A DNA stretch of 64,000 nt from Flavobacteriaceae bacterium (GCA_013373105.1 JABXIJ010000013.1:56212-120211); one strand, 5' to 3'. Counted from the stretch's first letter, positions 53,871-63,817 are shown. The notes: generated from the letters alone by a model not told the origin. Translations and numbers: made by a program.

Positions 53871-54890
53871 CTATAAAGCAGACTTAAATTGGTCTAAGAA
53901 ACGCTTATCATTCTCGTAAAACATTCTAATATCTGGAATTTGATATAACAACATAGCAATACGTTCAATTCCCATTCCAAAAGCGTAGCCAGAATATTTT
54001 GTAGGGTCTATATTGCAGTTTTTCAACACATTAGGATCTACCATGCCACAACCCATAATTTCTAGCCATCCAGTACCTTTTGTAATTCTGTAGTCAGTTT
54101 CAGTTTCTAATCCCCAGTAAATATCTACTTCTGCACTTGGTTCTGTAAATGGGAAATACGATGGACGTAAACGAATTTTAGACTTACCAAACATTTCTTT
54201 AGTAAAGTATAAAAGTGTTTGTTTTAAATCTGCAAAAGATACATCTGTATCAATATACAAACCTTCTACTTGATGAAAAATGCAGTGAGCTCTTGCAGAA
54301 ATATCTTCGTTTCTAAAAACACGTCCAGGAGAAATAGTTCTAATAGGGGGTTTATTTTCTTCCATGTAACGCACTTGTACAGAAGAAGTATGTGTTCTTA
54401 ATAAAATATCTGGATTTTGCTCAATAAAAAAAGTATCCTGCATATCTCTTGCTGGGTGATATTCAGGTAAATTCAAAGCTGTAAAATTGTGCCAATCGTC
54501 TTCAATTTCTGGACCTTCAGAAATGGTAAAACCAATTCTATTAAAGACATCAATAATTTGATTTTTTACAATTGAAATTGGATGTCTAGAACCAAGCTCA
54601 ATAGATTCTCCAGGTCTAGTTAAATCGCCATAGAAAGATTTTTCTTGTGAATTATTTTCTAGAGCTTCATTTAAATCGTTAACTTTTTGTTCAGCAGATT
54701 TTTTTAAGGTATTTAAAGCTTGACCAAATTCTTTTCTTAATTCTGGTGCTACATTTTTAAACTCAGCAAACAAGTTTTTTAATAAACCTTTGCTCCCTAA
54801 AAATTTAATTCTAAAGTTTTCAACGTCATCTTTAGTAGAAGCTGTAAACGATTCTACCTCAACCAACAATTCTTTTACTTTATCTAACAT
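53871..54890 (-). CDS. pheS: Phenylalanyl-tRNA synthetase alpha subunit
   Basis: Catalytic subunit of the class II heterotetrameric PheRS. The 339-aa protein has an N-terminal coiled-coil arm (about 1-85) and the catalytic core with motif 2 [30 protein letters not shown] and motif 3 in [23 protein letters not shown]. pheT is not in the window, so in this genome the subunits are encoded apart, as is common in Bacteroidetes. It is followed directly by an unknown gene. Confidence 0.97.
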   Translation of the reverse strand: MLDKVKELLVEVESFTASTKDDVENFRIKFLGSKGLLKNLFAEFKNVAPELRKEFGQALNTLKKSAEQKVNDLNEALENNSQEKSFYGDLTRPGESIELGSRHPISIVKNQIIDVFNRIGFTISEGPEIEDDWHNFTALNLPEYHPARDMQDTFFIEQNPDILLRTHTSSVQVRYMEENKPPIRTISPGRVFRNEDISARAHCIFHQVEGLYIDTDVSFADLKQTLLYFTKEMFGKSKIRLRPSYFPFTEPSAEVDIYWGLETETDYRITKGTGWLEIMGCGMVDPNVLKNCNIDPTKYSGYAFGMGIERIAMLLYQIPDIRMFYENDKRFLDQFKSAL

Positions 54891-55045
54891 CGTACAATTA
54901 ATTAGGGCACAAAAATAAACTTTTTAATTTCTTTTAGTAATGCAAAATCCAATAAAATAGTCAATGAAAACGAAATCGATTGAAATCAACGTGTTAGAAT
55001 AAAACTTACTGTAAAAAAAAAACGATTATCAAATTATAAAATAAC

Positions 55046-55053
55046 TATCTTTG
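55046..55053 (+). promoter_or_regulatory. -7 promoter element for gdhA
   Basis: TATCTTTG (TAnnTTTG) ends 34 nt before the gdhA ATG at 55088, the longest leader among the clear examples here. Confidence 0.6.
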
Positions 55054-55087
55054 CGCCGTTAAAATTTTAGTAATATCATAAAAAACA

Positions 55088-56443
55088 ATGGAAGAAAATA
55101 TCAAATCTAAAATTGATGGTTTCATGGACATGGTTAGAGAACGAAATGGACATGAACCAGAATTCATACAGGCTGTACAAGAAGTAGCAGAAACTGTAAT
55201 TCCTTATATAGTTCAACACGATATTTATCATGGAAAAAATATTTTGTTGCGAATGGTAGAGCCAGAAAGATTAATTTCTTTTAGAGTTTCTTGGGTAGAT
55301 GATAATGGAGAGATACAAGTAAACAGAGGCTATAGAGTACAAATGAACTCTGCAATTGGGCCTTATAAAGGAGGTTTACGTTTTCACCCAACAGTAAATG
55401 CTAGTATTTTAAAGTTTTTAGCTTTTGAACAAGTATTTAAAAACTCGTTAACTACATTACCAATGGGTGGTGGAAAAGGAGGATCTGACTTTGATCCAAA
55501 GGGAAAATCAGATAACGAAATTATGCGTTTCTGTCACGCATTTATGACAGAGTTATACAGACATATTGGTCATAATACAGATGTACCTGCAGGAGATATT
55601 GGTGTTGGTGCTAGAGAAATTGGATTTATGTTTGGTATGTATAAAAAACTAAGAAATACATTTACTGGTGTGTTAACTGGTAAAGGGCAATCTTGGGGTG
55701 GTTCTTTAATTAGACCAGAAGCAACAGGTTATGGTGCAGTATATTTTGCAGATAACATGTTAAAAACAAGAAATGAATCTTTTGCAGGAAAAACAGTAGT
55801 TATTTCTGGTTCTGGAAACGTAGCACAGTATGCTGCTCAAAAGGCTATAGAGTTAGGTGCTAAAGTAGTTACTTTATCAGATTCTGGAGGATACATATAT
55901 GATGAAGCTGGAATTAATGAAGAAAAACTAGCTTTTGTTATGGACTTAAAAAACAACAAAAGAGGTAGAATTAGCGAGTATGTAGATAAATATCCATCAG
56001 CAAAATTCTTTAAGGGCGAAAGACCTTGGAATGTAAATTGCGATATTGCTTTACCATGTGCAACTCAAAATGAGTTAAATGGAGATGAAGCAAAAGCATT
56101 AATAAATAATGGATGTATTTGTGTGTCTGAAGGAGCTAATATGCCTTCTACACCAGAAGCTATTCACGCTTTTCAAGAAGCAAAATTATTATTTGCACCA
56201 GGAAAAGCAAGTAATGCAGGTGGTGTAGCAACATCTGGTTTAGAAATGAGTCAGAATGCCTTAAGAATGAGCTGGACTCGTAAAGAGGTAGATGATAAAT
56301 TAAAAGATATTATGGAAGACATTCATGATTCTTGCGTAGAATATGGTAAAAATGAAGATGGCACTATAGATTACGTAAGAGGAGCAAATATTGCAGGATT
56401 TGTAAAAGTAGCAGACGCAATGTTAGCACAAGGAATTATCTAA
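55088..56443 (+). CDS. gdhA: NADP-type glutamate dehydrogenase
   Basis: Aminates 2-oxoglutarate to glutamate for ammonium assimilation. The 451-aa hexameric enzyme shows the catalytic Lys in LPMGGGKGGSDFDPKGKSDNE (about 125-145), PAGDIGVGAREIGFMFGMYKK, the Rossmann motif VVISGSGNVAQYAAQKA and the conserved block GANMPSTPEAIHAFQEAKLLFAPGKASNAGGVATSGLEMSQN. Family length (about 445-450) indicates the NADP-dependent GDH type I. It has its own promoter and terminator. Confidence 0.96.
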   Translation: MEENIKSKIDGFMDMVRERNGHEPEFIQAVQEVAETVIPYIVQHDIYHGKNILLRMVEPERLISFRVSWVDDNGEIQVNRGYRVQMNSAIGPYKGGLRFHPTVNASILKFLAFEQVFKNSLTTLPMGGGKGGSDFDPKGKSDNEIMRFCHAFMTELYRHIGHNTDVPAGDIGVGAREIGFMFGMYKKLRNTFTGVLTGKGQSWGGSLIRPEATGYGAVYFADNMLKTRNESFAGKTVVISGSGNVAQYAAQKAIELGAKVVTLSDSGGYIYDEAGINEEKLAFVMDLKNNKRGRISEYVDKYPSAKFFKGERPWNVNCDIALPCATQNELNGDEAKALINNGCICVSEGANMPSTPEAIHAFQEAKLLFAPGKASNAGGVATSGLEMSQNALRMSWTRKEVDDKLKDIMEDIHDSCVEYGKNEDGTIDYVRGANIAGFVKVADAMLAQGII

Positions 56444-56466
56444 TTTTTTAAAGTTTATTTATAATG

Positions 56467-56497
56467 AAACGCACTCAATTTTTGAGTGCGTTTTTTT
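56467..56497 (+). terminator. Intrinsic terminator after gdhA
   Basis: AAACGCACTCAA-TTT-TTGAGTGCGTTT followed by a T run: a strong 12-bp stem. Confidence 0.9.
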
Positions 56498-56531
56498 ATT
56501 TTTATATGGTATTCAGATAATAACAATAAAA

Positions 56532-57374
56532 GTGAAGATTTTAAGAAACCAGGTATTACAAAGCATACATAACAAACCAATTCTAATTGATGTTTTTTAT
56601 AAAGATAACAATACACCAAAACCTGTAGTTATTTTTTGTCATGGTTACAAAGGTTTTAAAGATTGGGGCGCTTGGAATATTATGGCAAAAACATATGCTG
56701 AAGCTGGCTTTTTCTTTATTAAATTCAACTTTTCTCACAATGGAGGAACTATTCAACAGCCTATAGATTTCCCAGATTTAGAAGCTTTTGGAAATAATAA
56801 TTATATCAAAGAATTAGATGATTTAGAAACTGTAATCAATTGGATTTTTAATTCTAAAGATTATAAAAACGAAATTGATTTAACTAATGTTTCATTAATA
56901 GGACATAGTAGAGGAGGGGGTATTGTTTTATTAAAAACCAATGAAGATAAAAGAGTAAAAAAAGTAATTACACTAGCTTCTGTATGTGATTTTGGTAAAA
57001 GAACTGCAACAGTAGGAGATTTAGATCAGTGGGAAAAAGAGGGTGTAAAGTATGTGGTAAATGGCAGAACAAAACAAAATATGCCACATTATTATCAATT
57101 TTATGAAAACTACATTGAAAATAAAGAAAGGTTAGATATTAAAAATGCTACCTCTAAATTACGAGTTCCTCATTTATTAATTCATGGAGATAAAGATACT
57201 TCAGTTAGCATAAAAGAAGCAGAAAATTTAAAAAAATGGAATCCAGTTAGTGAGTATCATATTGTAAAAAATGCAGATCATGTTTTTAACACCAAACATC
57301 CTTGGCTAGAAAATAGTCTATCAAAAGAACTAGAAGAAGTAACTAAAAAATGCATTCATTTTCTAAAAAACTAA
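56532..57374 (+). CDS. Alpha/beta hydrolase, dienelactone hydrolase/peptidase type
   Basis: A 280-aa cytosolic hydrolase: PVVIFCHGYKGFKDWGAWNIMAKTYAEAGFFFIKFNFSHNGG (oxyanion region), nucleophile elbow GHSRGGGIVLL (about 124-134), catalytic Asp in HLLIHGDKDTSV and His in NADHVFNTKHPW. Its substrate is unknown. It starts with GTG at 56532; no ATG lies upstream in frame. It ends exactly where dinB begins, so it leads a four-gene operon hydrolase-dinB-GNAT-oxidoreductase. Confidence 0.85.
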   Translation: MKILRNQVLQSIHNKPILIDVFYKDNNTPKPVVIFCHGYKGFKDWGAWNIMAKTYAEAGFFFIKFNFSHNGGTIQQPIDFPDLEAFGNNNYIKELDDLETVINWIFNSKDYKNEIDLTNVSLIGHSRGGGIVLLKTNEDKRVKKVITLASVCDFGKRTATVGDLDQWEKEGVKYVVNGRTKQNMPHYYQFYENYIENKERLDIKNATSKLRVPHLLIHGDKDTSVSIKEAENLKKWNPVSEYHIVKNADHVFNTKHPWLENSLSKELEEVTKKCIHFLKN

Positions 57375-58457
57375 ATGACACTAGAACCTCCTTTTCGAAA
57401 AATTATTCATGTAGATATGGATGCCTATTTTGCTTCTGTAGAGCAATTGGATAATCCTGAGTTAAGAGGAAAAGCCATTGCTGTTGGAGGAGGAGGAGAT
57501 AGAGGTGTGGTTTCAGCAGCTAGTTATGAAGCCAGAAAATTTGGCGTAAAATCTGCTATGAGTAACGTTTTGGCAAAACAAAAATGCCCTCATATTATTT
57601 TTGTTCGAGGAAACTATTCACGATACAAAGAAATATCGCATCAAATACGAGAAATATTTTATGATTATACAGACCTTGTTGAGCCACTTTCTTTAGATGA
57701 AGCGTATTTAGATGTTACTCAGAATAAGGTAGGTAATCCATCTGCTAGTTTAATTGCTCAAGAAATTCGAGCGCGTATTCTTAATGAAATTGGACTTACT
57801 GCATCTGCAGGAATTTCCATAAATAAATTTGTTGCAAAAGTTGCATCAGATATTAATAAACCTAATGGACAGAAAACTATTAATCCAGAAGAAGTGCTTA
57901 CTTTTCTAGAGGAATTACCTGTCAATAAATTCTATGGAGTTGGTAAAGTTACTGCTGCCAAAATGTTTAATAACGGCATCTTTAAAGGAAAAGATTTAAA
58001 AGAAAAGAGTTTAGAAGAATTAGTACATTTATTTGGTAAATCTGGAGCTCACTATTATAATATTGTTAGAGGTGTTCACAAATCTGAAGTTAAACCCAAT
58101 AGAATACGTAAGTCTGTTGGTGCAGAGCGAACTTTTAGAGAAAATATTTCTTCGGAAATCTTTATGATTGAAAAACTAAATCATATTGCAGATGAGATTG
58201 AAAAGCGTTTGTTAAAATCTAAAACTAAAGGAAAAACAATCACCTTAAAAATTAAATATTCAGACTTTACACAACAAACTAGAAGTAAAACTGTAGACCA
58301 ATTTATCGCTAAAAAGAAGGAGTTTTTTCCATTGGTAGAAGAGTTATTATATCAAGATAAACTAAAAAACTCAGTACGTTTACTTGGCATTTCTTTTAGT
58401 AATTTAAACACTGAGAAAAAAGCGCCTGTTTGGGTTCAATTAAAATTTGATTTTTAA
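57375..58457 (+). CDS. dinB: DNA polymerase IV (Y-family)
   Basis: Error-prone translesion polymerase. The 360-aa protein has the palm motifs IIHVDMDAYFASVEQLDNPELRGKAIAVGG (Asp of motif I, Y-F steric gate), EPLSLDEAYLDVT (Asp-Glu of motif III), the helix-hairpin-helix region ELPVNKFYGVGKVTAAKMFNNGI and the little-finger domain. There is zero spacing to the gene before it and to the one after, so its expression depends on the hydrolase promoter. No LexA-box-like palindrome was seen. Its length is slightly more than E. coli DinB. Confidence 0.95.
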   Translation: MTLEPPFRKIIHVDMDAYFASVEQLDNPELRGKAIAVGGGGDRGVVSAASYEARKFGVKSAMSNVLAKQKCPHIIFVRGNYSRYKEISHQIREIFYDYTDLVEPLSLDEAYLDVTQNKVGNPSASLIAQEIRARILNEIGLTASAGISINKFVAKVASDINKPNGQKTINPEEVLTFLEELPVNKFYGVGKVTAAKMFNNGIFKGKDLKEKSLEELVHLFGKSGAHYYNIVRGVHKSEVKPNRIRKSVGAERTFRENISSEIFMIEKLNHIADEIEKRLLKSKTKGKTITLKIKYSDFTQQTRSKTVDQFIAKKKEFFPLVEELLYQDKLKNSVRLLGISFSNLNTEKKAPVWVQLKFDF

Positions 58458-58907
58458 ATGAAGTTAGTAAGAACAAATTCTAATAATGAAGACTTTATAG
58501 CTTTGGTAAAAAAGTTAGATGCTTATTTAAAAATAACTGATGGTGATGAACATGATTTTTACAATCAGTTTAACAATATTGATGTGTTAAAACATGTGGT
58601 AATCTATTACGAAGATGAGCTTCCTATAGCTTGTGGAGCCATAAAAAAGTTTGATGAAACTGCTGTTGAAGTTAAACGAATGTATGTTGAAGCTTCATAT
58701 AGAAATAAGGGAATAGCTGGTAAAATTTTAAAAGAATTAGAAGTTTGGGCCAAAGAATTAGGGTATAAAAAATGTGTTTTAGAAACTGGCAAAAGGCAAG
58801 TTGAAGCTGTACAGTTTTATCATAAAAATAATTACAAAGTAACACTAAACTATGGTCAATATAAAGGAATGCAGAATAGTGTTTGCTTCGAAAAAGAACT
58901 CAAATGA
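58458..58907 (+). CDS. GNAT acetyltransferase
   Basis: A 149-aa GNAT-fold acetyltransferase with the acetyl-CoA binding stretch VKRMYVEASYRNKGIAGKILKELEVWAKELGYKKCVLETGKRQVEAVQFYHKNNYKVTLNYGQYKGMQNSVCFEKEL. The substrate is unknown. It begins immediately after the dinB stop and its own stop overlaps the next start (ATGA), so translation is coupled across the operon. Confidence 0.9.
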   Translation: MKLVRTNSNNEDFIALVKKLDAYLKITDGDEHDFYNQFNNIDVLKHVVIYYEDELPIACGAIKKFDETAVEVKRMYVEASYRNKGIAGKILKELEVWAKELGYKKCVLETGKRQVEAVQFYHKNNYKVTLNYGQYKGMQNSVCFEKELK

Positions 58908-60010
58908 ACTATAGTTATTGGGAGTTAAAAGAGTGGTTTTCTAATGTAGATTATACAATTGTAGGTAGTGGCATAGTTGGATTAAATTGTGCTATACAAT
59001 TAAAAAATAAATATCCTAAAGCTAATGTATTAGTTTTAGAAAAAGGCATGTTACCACAAGGAGCAAGTACAAAAAATGCAGGCTTTGCTTGCTTTGGAAG
59101 TTTATCTGAACTAATTGAAGATTTAAAAAATCATACAGAGGAAGAAGTTTTTAATTTAGTTAAAAAACGTTGGAAAGGTTTACAATTACTAAGAAAAAAT
59201 TTAGGCTACTCTACTATTGATTTCCAACAAAATAAAGGTTATGAACTTTTTAATAAAGAAGATTTTTTTGAAGAATGTGTTGGCCAAAAAGAAAGAATCA
59301 ATCATTTGTTAAAGCCACTTTTTAATGAGGAGGTTTATACAACTTCTTCTAATACTTTTAAGTTTAAAAATGTTCATTCAAAATATGTAGTAAATAATTT
59401 TGAAGGTCAATTAGACACTGGTAAAATGATGAGCCAATTGTTGTTTTTGGCTCATCAAAAAGGAGTGAAGATTTTAAATAATATTACTGTTGAAAAATTA
59501 ATTGAGTTAGAAGATAAAGTAAGTATAAAAACCAATAGATCAGATTTTTATACCAACAAAGTCTTGATTGCCACAAATGGATTTACGAGTAATATTTTAG
59601 AAGCTGAAGTTAAGCCAGCAAGAGCACAAGTTTTAATTACCAAGCCAATTCCTAATTTACACATAAAAGGTACTTTTCATTTAGATAAAGGTTACTACTA
59701 CTTTAGAAATATTAACAACAGAATACTTTTTGGTGGTGGAAGAAACTTAGACTTTAAAACCGAAGAAACTACAGAATTTGGACAAACTAAAATCGTTCAA
59801 GATAAACTTTATCAACTTTTAAAAGAAACAATTTTACCCAACACACCTTTTGAAATAGATTATACTTGGAGTGGAATTATGGGTGTTGGCAACAAAAAAA
59901 ACACAATAGTTAAGCAAGTATCAAATCATGTTTATTGTGGTGTAAGACTTGGTGGAATGGGAGTTGCTATTGGTAGTTTGGTTGGTAAAGAATTGGCAGA
60001 TTTATTATAA
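58904..60010 (+). CDS. FAD-dependent oxidoreductase (DAO family)
   Basis: From the ATG at 58904 (overlapping the GNAT stop as ATGA) a 368-aa flavoprotein of the DAO family: FAD-binding DYTIVGSGIVGLNCAIQLKNKYPKANVLVLEKG at about 18-50, STKNAGFACFGSLSELIEDL, and the C-terminal HVYCGVRLGGMGVAIGSLVGKELADLL. Relatives oxidise amino acids or related amines; none is assigned here. The longer ORF-track start (58883) runs into the GNAT coding region and is not used. It is the last gene of the hydrolase-dinB operon. Confidence 0.9.
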   Translation: MNYSYWELKEWFSNVDYTIVGSGIVGLNCAIQLKNKYPKANVLVLEKGMLPQGASTKNAGFACFGSLSELIEDLKNHTEEEVFNLVKKRWKGLQLLRKNLGYSTIDFQQNKGYELFNKEDFFEECVGQKERINHLLKPLFNEEVYTTSSNTFKFKNVHSKYVVNNFEGQLDTGKMMSQLLFLAHQKGVKILNNITVEKLIELEDKVSIKTNRSDFYTNKVLIATNGFTSNILEAEVKPARAQVLITKPIPNLHIKGTFHLDKGYYYFRNINNRILFGGGRNLDFKTEETTEFGQTKIVQDKLYQLLKETILPNTPFEIDYTWSGIMGVGNKKNTIVKQVSNHVYCGVRLGGMGVAIGSLVGKELADLL

Positions 60011-60075
60011 AAAAACTACTTGTTAAAGTATTGTTATAGAGCCTAAAGAGAAAGTAATTTAATAAATTTTAGCAG

Positions 60076-60083
60076 TATCTTTA
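60076..60083 (+). promoter_or_regulatory. -7-like promoter element for the MMPL transporter gene
   Basis: TATCTTTA differs from TAnnTTTG by one base and ends 5 nt before the ATG at 60089, again implying a near-leaderless start. Confidence 0.4.
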
Positions 60084-60088
60084 CACGT

Positions 60089-62341
60089 ATGATGAATCTG
60101 AAGAATGTTGTAGAGTATATCATAAAAATTAGAATTGTAATTATTGCAATTCTATTCTTTTTTACTGCAGTTGCTGGTTATAAAACCATAAAAAACTTAC
60201 AAATAGACAATTCTTTAACGATTTGGTTCCTTGAAGACGACCCAAGTTATAAGGCTTATATTGATTTTCAAGAAGAATATGGTTCAGATGAAATATACAT
60301 AGCTATGTTTCCTGTTCAAAATGCAATCTCTAAAGAAACAATGCAGAAATTAGATGCCTTAACAAAGGCAATTGATGCTTTACCTTATGTTAAAACATCG
60401 TTTAGTTTAACTAAAGCAAAATACCCAAGATTTCTAAATAATAATATTCAATTCGATAACTTATACAGCAACAATAAAACTGAAGAAAGCCTTAAAAGAC
60501 TCTTTAAACAATTGCCAAATATTACTTCTCAATTAGTTTCAGAAGATTATAAAAATGTGTTTTTTTATGTTCAACTAAATCCAACACCAACAATTGAAAG
60601 TAAAAGAAAAACAATACTTTATGAAATAGAAGAAACAATTCAAAAATATTTTGATGAATATCATCTTACAGGGCCACCAGTCTTAAATGAAGCTTATAGT
60701 AAAGGGATTTACAAAGAAAGTTTACTCTTTGGAATCCTTACTGTTTTGATAATAACCCTAATGTTATTGTTCCTTTTACCGAGCAAACAATATCTTTTTA
60801 TTGCTTTGCTTTCAGTTGGCATTCCAGTGAGTTTATTATTTGGAATAATAACCACTACAGGTCATGCACTAAACATGATATCTATGTTGATACCCACTAT
60901 TCTTATGGTATATTGTGTTAGTGATATTGTTCATATCATTAATATTTTTCATAAAGAAGGCTTCCAACAAAAATCTATTACGAAAGTAGAATTAATAACG
61001 CTTAGTATTCGAAAGAGTTTTACACCTTGTTTTTACACAACACTTACCACTTTTGTTGGATATTTTGCCCTGTATTTATCTCCTCTTCCTGCATTTAAAG
61101 ATATGGGTATTTTTACTTGTATAGGTTTAGTTTTAAGTTTTTTAATAGTATACTTAGTAAGTATAATAGGGTTTAGTTATTTAAAATTAAACTTTAAAAC
61201 AGTAAAACCAATTTTATCATTTAAACTGTTTAATCAGCAGTTATTTATTGGTTGGTTAAACAGAATAACATCTAGATATAAAAATAGAATTATAGTTGGT
61301 TTTTCAGCATTACTTCTCTTTGGATTGTATTCGATTTTAAAGGTTGATATTGATACAAGGTCTCTAGATTTATTAGCTGAAGGTGAAGCTAAAAACGACT
61401 TAAGAATTGTAGAAAAGCAGTTGAAAGGAAGTTCTAGATTGCAACTTAATGTTTCTACAACTAATGGATCATCAGTAATAACAAAAGATGCATTAATACA
61501 GCTAGAAAAGTTTCAACAAAAACTAGAAGATTATCCTTTAATAAATGCACCTGTTTCTGTTGTTAATGTAAAACAGTTTTTAGAAAAAAGATTACCAATT
61601 CCCTTATTAAAAAATGCTCCAGAAAAAAGAATAAAGAGAACATTATCTCAAGTAGATGATAAGGATAATAGCTTTTTTAAGCTATTTTCTAAAGACCTAA
61701 CAACTGCAGGAATAACATTGAGTTTGCCAGAGATGACTACATCTCAGCTAAATCAAGTTATAAATTTTGTTAAGAACTCATTTGAAACATCATTTAAAAC
61801 ACAAGATTTTAAACTTAAAATTAATGGTTTTGCAGTTGTTTTTGCACAGTTAAATGAGTTTATTTTAACCACACAACTCAAGTCTTTTATAGTGGCTTTT
61901 ATAGTGGCATTCCTCTGTTTAGTTTATTTTATAAAAAGCGTTAGAACTACGTTACTTGTATTAATTCCTAATATTTTACCATTAGCAGTTTTAGCAATTA
62001 TTATGCGATTATTAGATATTCCTCTGGATGTTTCAACAGCAATGATAACCCCTATAATGTTAGGAATAGCTATGGATGATACTATACACCTAGTGTACAA
62101 TTATAAGCAGAAAAACAACAAGTTACTCTCTTCTAATGAACGTATAAATAATGCTATGCATTACACAGGAAATGCCTTAATAGCTACTACTATTGCTTTA
62201 GTTGCTGGCTTTTTAATTATTGCATCTAGTGCAACACCCTCTGTAAGTGGTTTTGGAATATTATGTGCTGTAACTGTAGCAATAGCATTAATTACAGATA
62301 TGTTTTATTTGCCAGCTCTTCTTAAAAAGTTTGATAAATAG
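60089..62341 (+). CDS. MMPL/RND-family transporter
   Basis: A 750-aa inner-membrane protein with the RND/SSD arrangement: one N-terminal helix, a large periplasmic loop (LQIDNSLTIWFLEDDPSYKAYIDFQEEYGSDEIYIAMFPVQ), five helices (ESLLFGILTVLIITLMLLFLLPSKQYLFIALLSVGIPVSLLFG...), a second periplasmic loop, and five more helices (SFIVAFIVAFLCLVYFIKSVRTTLLVLIPNILPLAVLAIIMRLLDIPLDVSTAMITPIMLGIAMDDTIHLVYNY). The motif GIAMDDTIHLV carries the Asp pair of the proton relay. Such MMPL/patched-like proteins export lipids or hydrophobic compounds. The cargo is unknown. No membrane-fusion or TolC partner is adjacent. Confidence 0.9.
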   Translation: MMNLKNVVEYIIKIRIVIIAILFFFTAVAGYKTIKNLQIDNSLTIWFLEDDPSYKAYIDFQEEYGSDEIYIAMFPVQNAISKETMQKLDALTKAIDALPYVKTSFSLTKAKYPRFLNNNIQFDNLYSNNKTEESLKRLFKQLPNITSQLVSEDYKNVFFYVQLNPTPTIESKRKTILYEIEETIQKYFDEYHLTGPPVLNEAYSKGIYKESLLFGILTVLIITLMLLFLLPSKQYLFIALLSVGIPVSLLFGIITTTGHALNMISMLIPTILMVYCVSDIVHIINIFHKEGFQQKSITKVELITLSIRKSFTPCFYTTLTTFVGYFALYLSPLPAFKDMGIFTCIGLVLSFLIVYLVSIIGFSYLKLNFKTVKPILSFKLFNQQLFIGWLNRITSRYKNRIIVGFSALLLFGLYSILKVDIDTRSLDLLAEGEAKNDLRIVEKQLKGSSRLQLNVSTTNGSSVITKDALIQLEKFQQKLEDYPLINAPVSVVNVKQFLEKRLPIPLLKNAPEKRIKRTLSQVDDKDNSFFKLFSKDLTTAGITLSLPEMTTSQLNQVINFVKNSFETSFKTQDFKLKINGFAVVFAQLNEFILTTQLKSFIVAFIVAFLCLVYFIKSVRTTLLVLIPNILPLAVLAIIMRLLDIPLDVSTAMITPIMLGIAMDDTIHLVYNYKQKNNKLLSSNERINNAMHYTGNALIATTIALVAGFLIIASSATPSVSGFGILCAVTVAIALITDMFYLPALLKKFDK

Positions 62342-62363
62342 TTAACGTTAAAAGAAATTGTTT

Positions 62364-62813
62364 ATGGACTTAAAAACAACATTAATTGATGAATGCAAAA
62401 GACATGTAAATGTTCGTTTACAAAATATTCAAGACACTATTTTATCTAATCAAAAAGCATTACAATCTGAAACAAAAAGTTCTGCAGGAGACAAACATGA
62501 AACAGGCAGAGCCATGCTACAATTAGAAATTGAAAAAGCAGGAAAACAATTGTTAGATGTTGAGCAAATGTTGTTAGTATTACAAAAGATTAATTCAAAA
62601 TTATCTTCAAATAAAATAGGTTTAGGCAGTGTAGTTGAAACAGATGAAATGAATTTTTTTATTAGTGTTTCTGTTGGAAAACTAATTATATCAAATACTA
62701 CTTATTTTGCTATTTCACCAGTATCACCAATTGGTAAAATTATGTTGGGTAAATCAGTAAATCAACAAATAATATTTAATGGTAAAACTTTAAATATTAG
62801 ATTGGTAAAATAA
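62364..62813 (+). CDS. GreA/GreB C-terminal-domain-like protein
   Basis: A 149-aa soluble protein from the ATG at 62364 (the ORF track uses a TTG two codons upstream). The N-terminal half is a helical coiled coil (LIDECKRHVNVRLQNIQDTILSNQKALQSETKSSAGDKHETGRAMLQLEIEKAGKQLLDVEQMLLVLQ) and the C-terminal half is a small beta domain (SVVETDEMNFFISVSVGKLIISNTTYFAISPVSPIGKIMLGKSVNQQIIFNGKTLNIRLVK) like the FKBP-type C-terminal domain of GreA/GreB. Annotations as 3-oxoacyl-ACP synthase for such proteins are, I believe, wrong. It could bind RNA polymerase, but that is inference. It follows the MMPL gene by 22 nt. Confidence 0.75.
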   Translation: MDLKTTLIDECKRHVNVRLQNIQDTILSNQKALQSETKSSAGDKHETGRAMLQLEIEKAGKQLLDVEQMLLVLQKINSKLSSNKIGLGSVVETDEMNFFISVSVGKLIISNTTYFAISPVSPIGKIMLGKSVNQQIIFNGKTLNIRLVK

Positions 62814-62847
62814 TTTGTAAATTTAGACCGACTATAATTCCCCAAAA

Positions 62848-63690
62848 ATGTCACAATCTAAAACCCTACTCTCAAATCTTGTAAATAGATTTCAAGTATC
62901 TAACTTTATTATCATAAGCATTGAAGAGTTTTTTAAAAATGCTAATAAAGACGATTTAACCCAAACTCAAAACACAGATTTTTACACCTTAATTGTGCTA
63001 AAAAATAGTGCAGGAAAACATACTATAGAATATGAAGATTATAAGTATAATGAAGGCTCTGTTATAGCAATAAGAAAAAACCAAAATCAGCAGTTTCATA
63101 TCAACAAAAGTACCAAAGGCTATCTTATATTATTTAAAGAAGAGTTTCTACATAGCTACTTAAACGAACAAGAAATAGCAAACACAATACAAATGTTTAA
63201 TGAGTTAATAACCTCCCCTAAAACTCAGTTTAATAAAAGGGATTTTGACTTGTTTTTAAATATAATAGAAGCTATTGAAAAAGAGTTTTTAAACAGGTTT
63301 GATAGCTACTCTTTAAAAATTATTAGAAGTTTACTTCATATGTCAATTACCCAAATTCATAGGGTAAAATCTAAAGGATATAAAAGAACAAATTACAACA
63401 AGTATTTAAAGGAGTTTATAAAGTTTCAGAACTTAGTAGAACAATATTATAAGGTGTCTAAAAAAGTAGCATTTTACTCCAATAAATTAGGGTTTTCATC
63501 TAAAAAATTAAATACCATTGTAAATAATGTTAGCAAAAAAAATGCTAAAGGATTTATAGATGATGTAATTATTATAAAAGCAAAAAAAGACTTGTTGAAC
63601 ACCAACTTATCTGTAAAACAAATTGCCTATAAGTTAGGTTTTAAAGATCCAGCTAATTTTTTTAAATACTTTAGAAACACACATATTTAA
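62848..63690 (+). CDS. AraC-family transcriptional regulator with frameshifted C-terminal tail
   Basis: A 280-aa regulator with a cupin-like N-terminal domain (about 40-140: YTLIVLKNSAGKHTIEYEDYKYNEGSVIAIRKNQNQQF) and a C-terminal AraC HTH pair; the second helix-turn-helix is SVKQIAYKLGFKDPANFFKYFRNTHI. The protein stops right after this. Adding one A to AGAAACACAC near 63675 gives RKHTYLTPEAFRDINRVPVFTL to a stop at 63740, the usual AraC ending. So the last 15 or so residues are lost; the recognition helices remain, and activity may be retained. The ligand and targets are unknown. Confidence 0.8.
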   Translation: MSQSKTLLSNLVNRFQVSNFIIISIEEFFKNANKDDLTQTQNTDFYTLIVLKNSAGKHTIEYEDYKYNEGSVIAIRKNQNQQFHINKSTKGYLILFKEEFLHSYLNEQEIANTIQMFNELITSPKTQFNKRDFDLFLNIIEAIEKEFLNRFDSYSLKIIRSLLHMSITQIHRVKSKGYKRTNYNKYLKEFIKFQNLVEQYYKVSKKVAFYSNKLGFSSKKLNTIVNNVSKKNAKGFIDDVIIIKAKKDLLNTNLSVKQIAYKLGFKDPANFFKYFRNTHI

Positions 63691-63767
63691 CTCCAGAAGC
63701 ATTTAGAGATATAAATAGAGTTCCGGTTTTTACACTCTAAATGCTGAAAATTACCTTTACTTAATAC

Positions 63768-63788
63768 ACACAAAAATTATTTTTGTGT
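63768..63788 (+). terminator. AT-only hairpin after the AraC gene
   Basis: ACACAAAAAT-T-ATTTTTGTGT is a perfect 10-bp inverted repeat 28 nt after the restored AraC stop. A T run is inside the stem; termination is possible but weak. Confidence 0.45.
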
Positions 63789-63817
63789 CAGTGGATATTA
63801 TTAAAATATTCCCCCCA

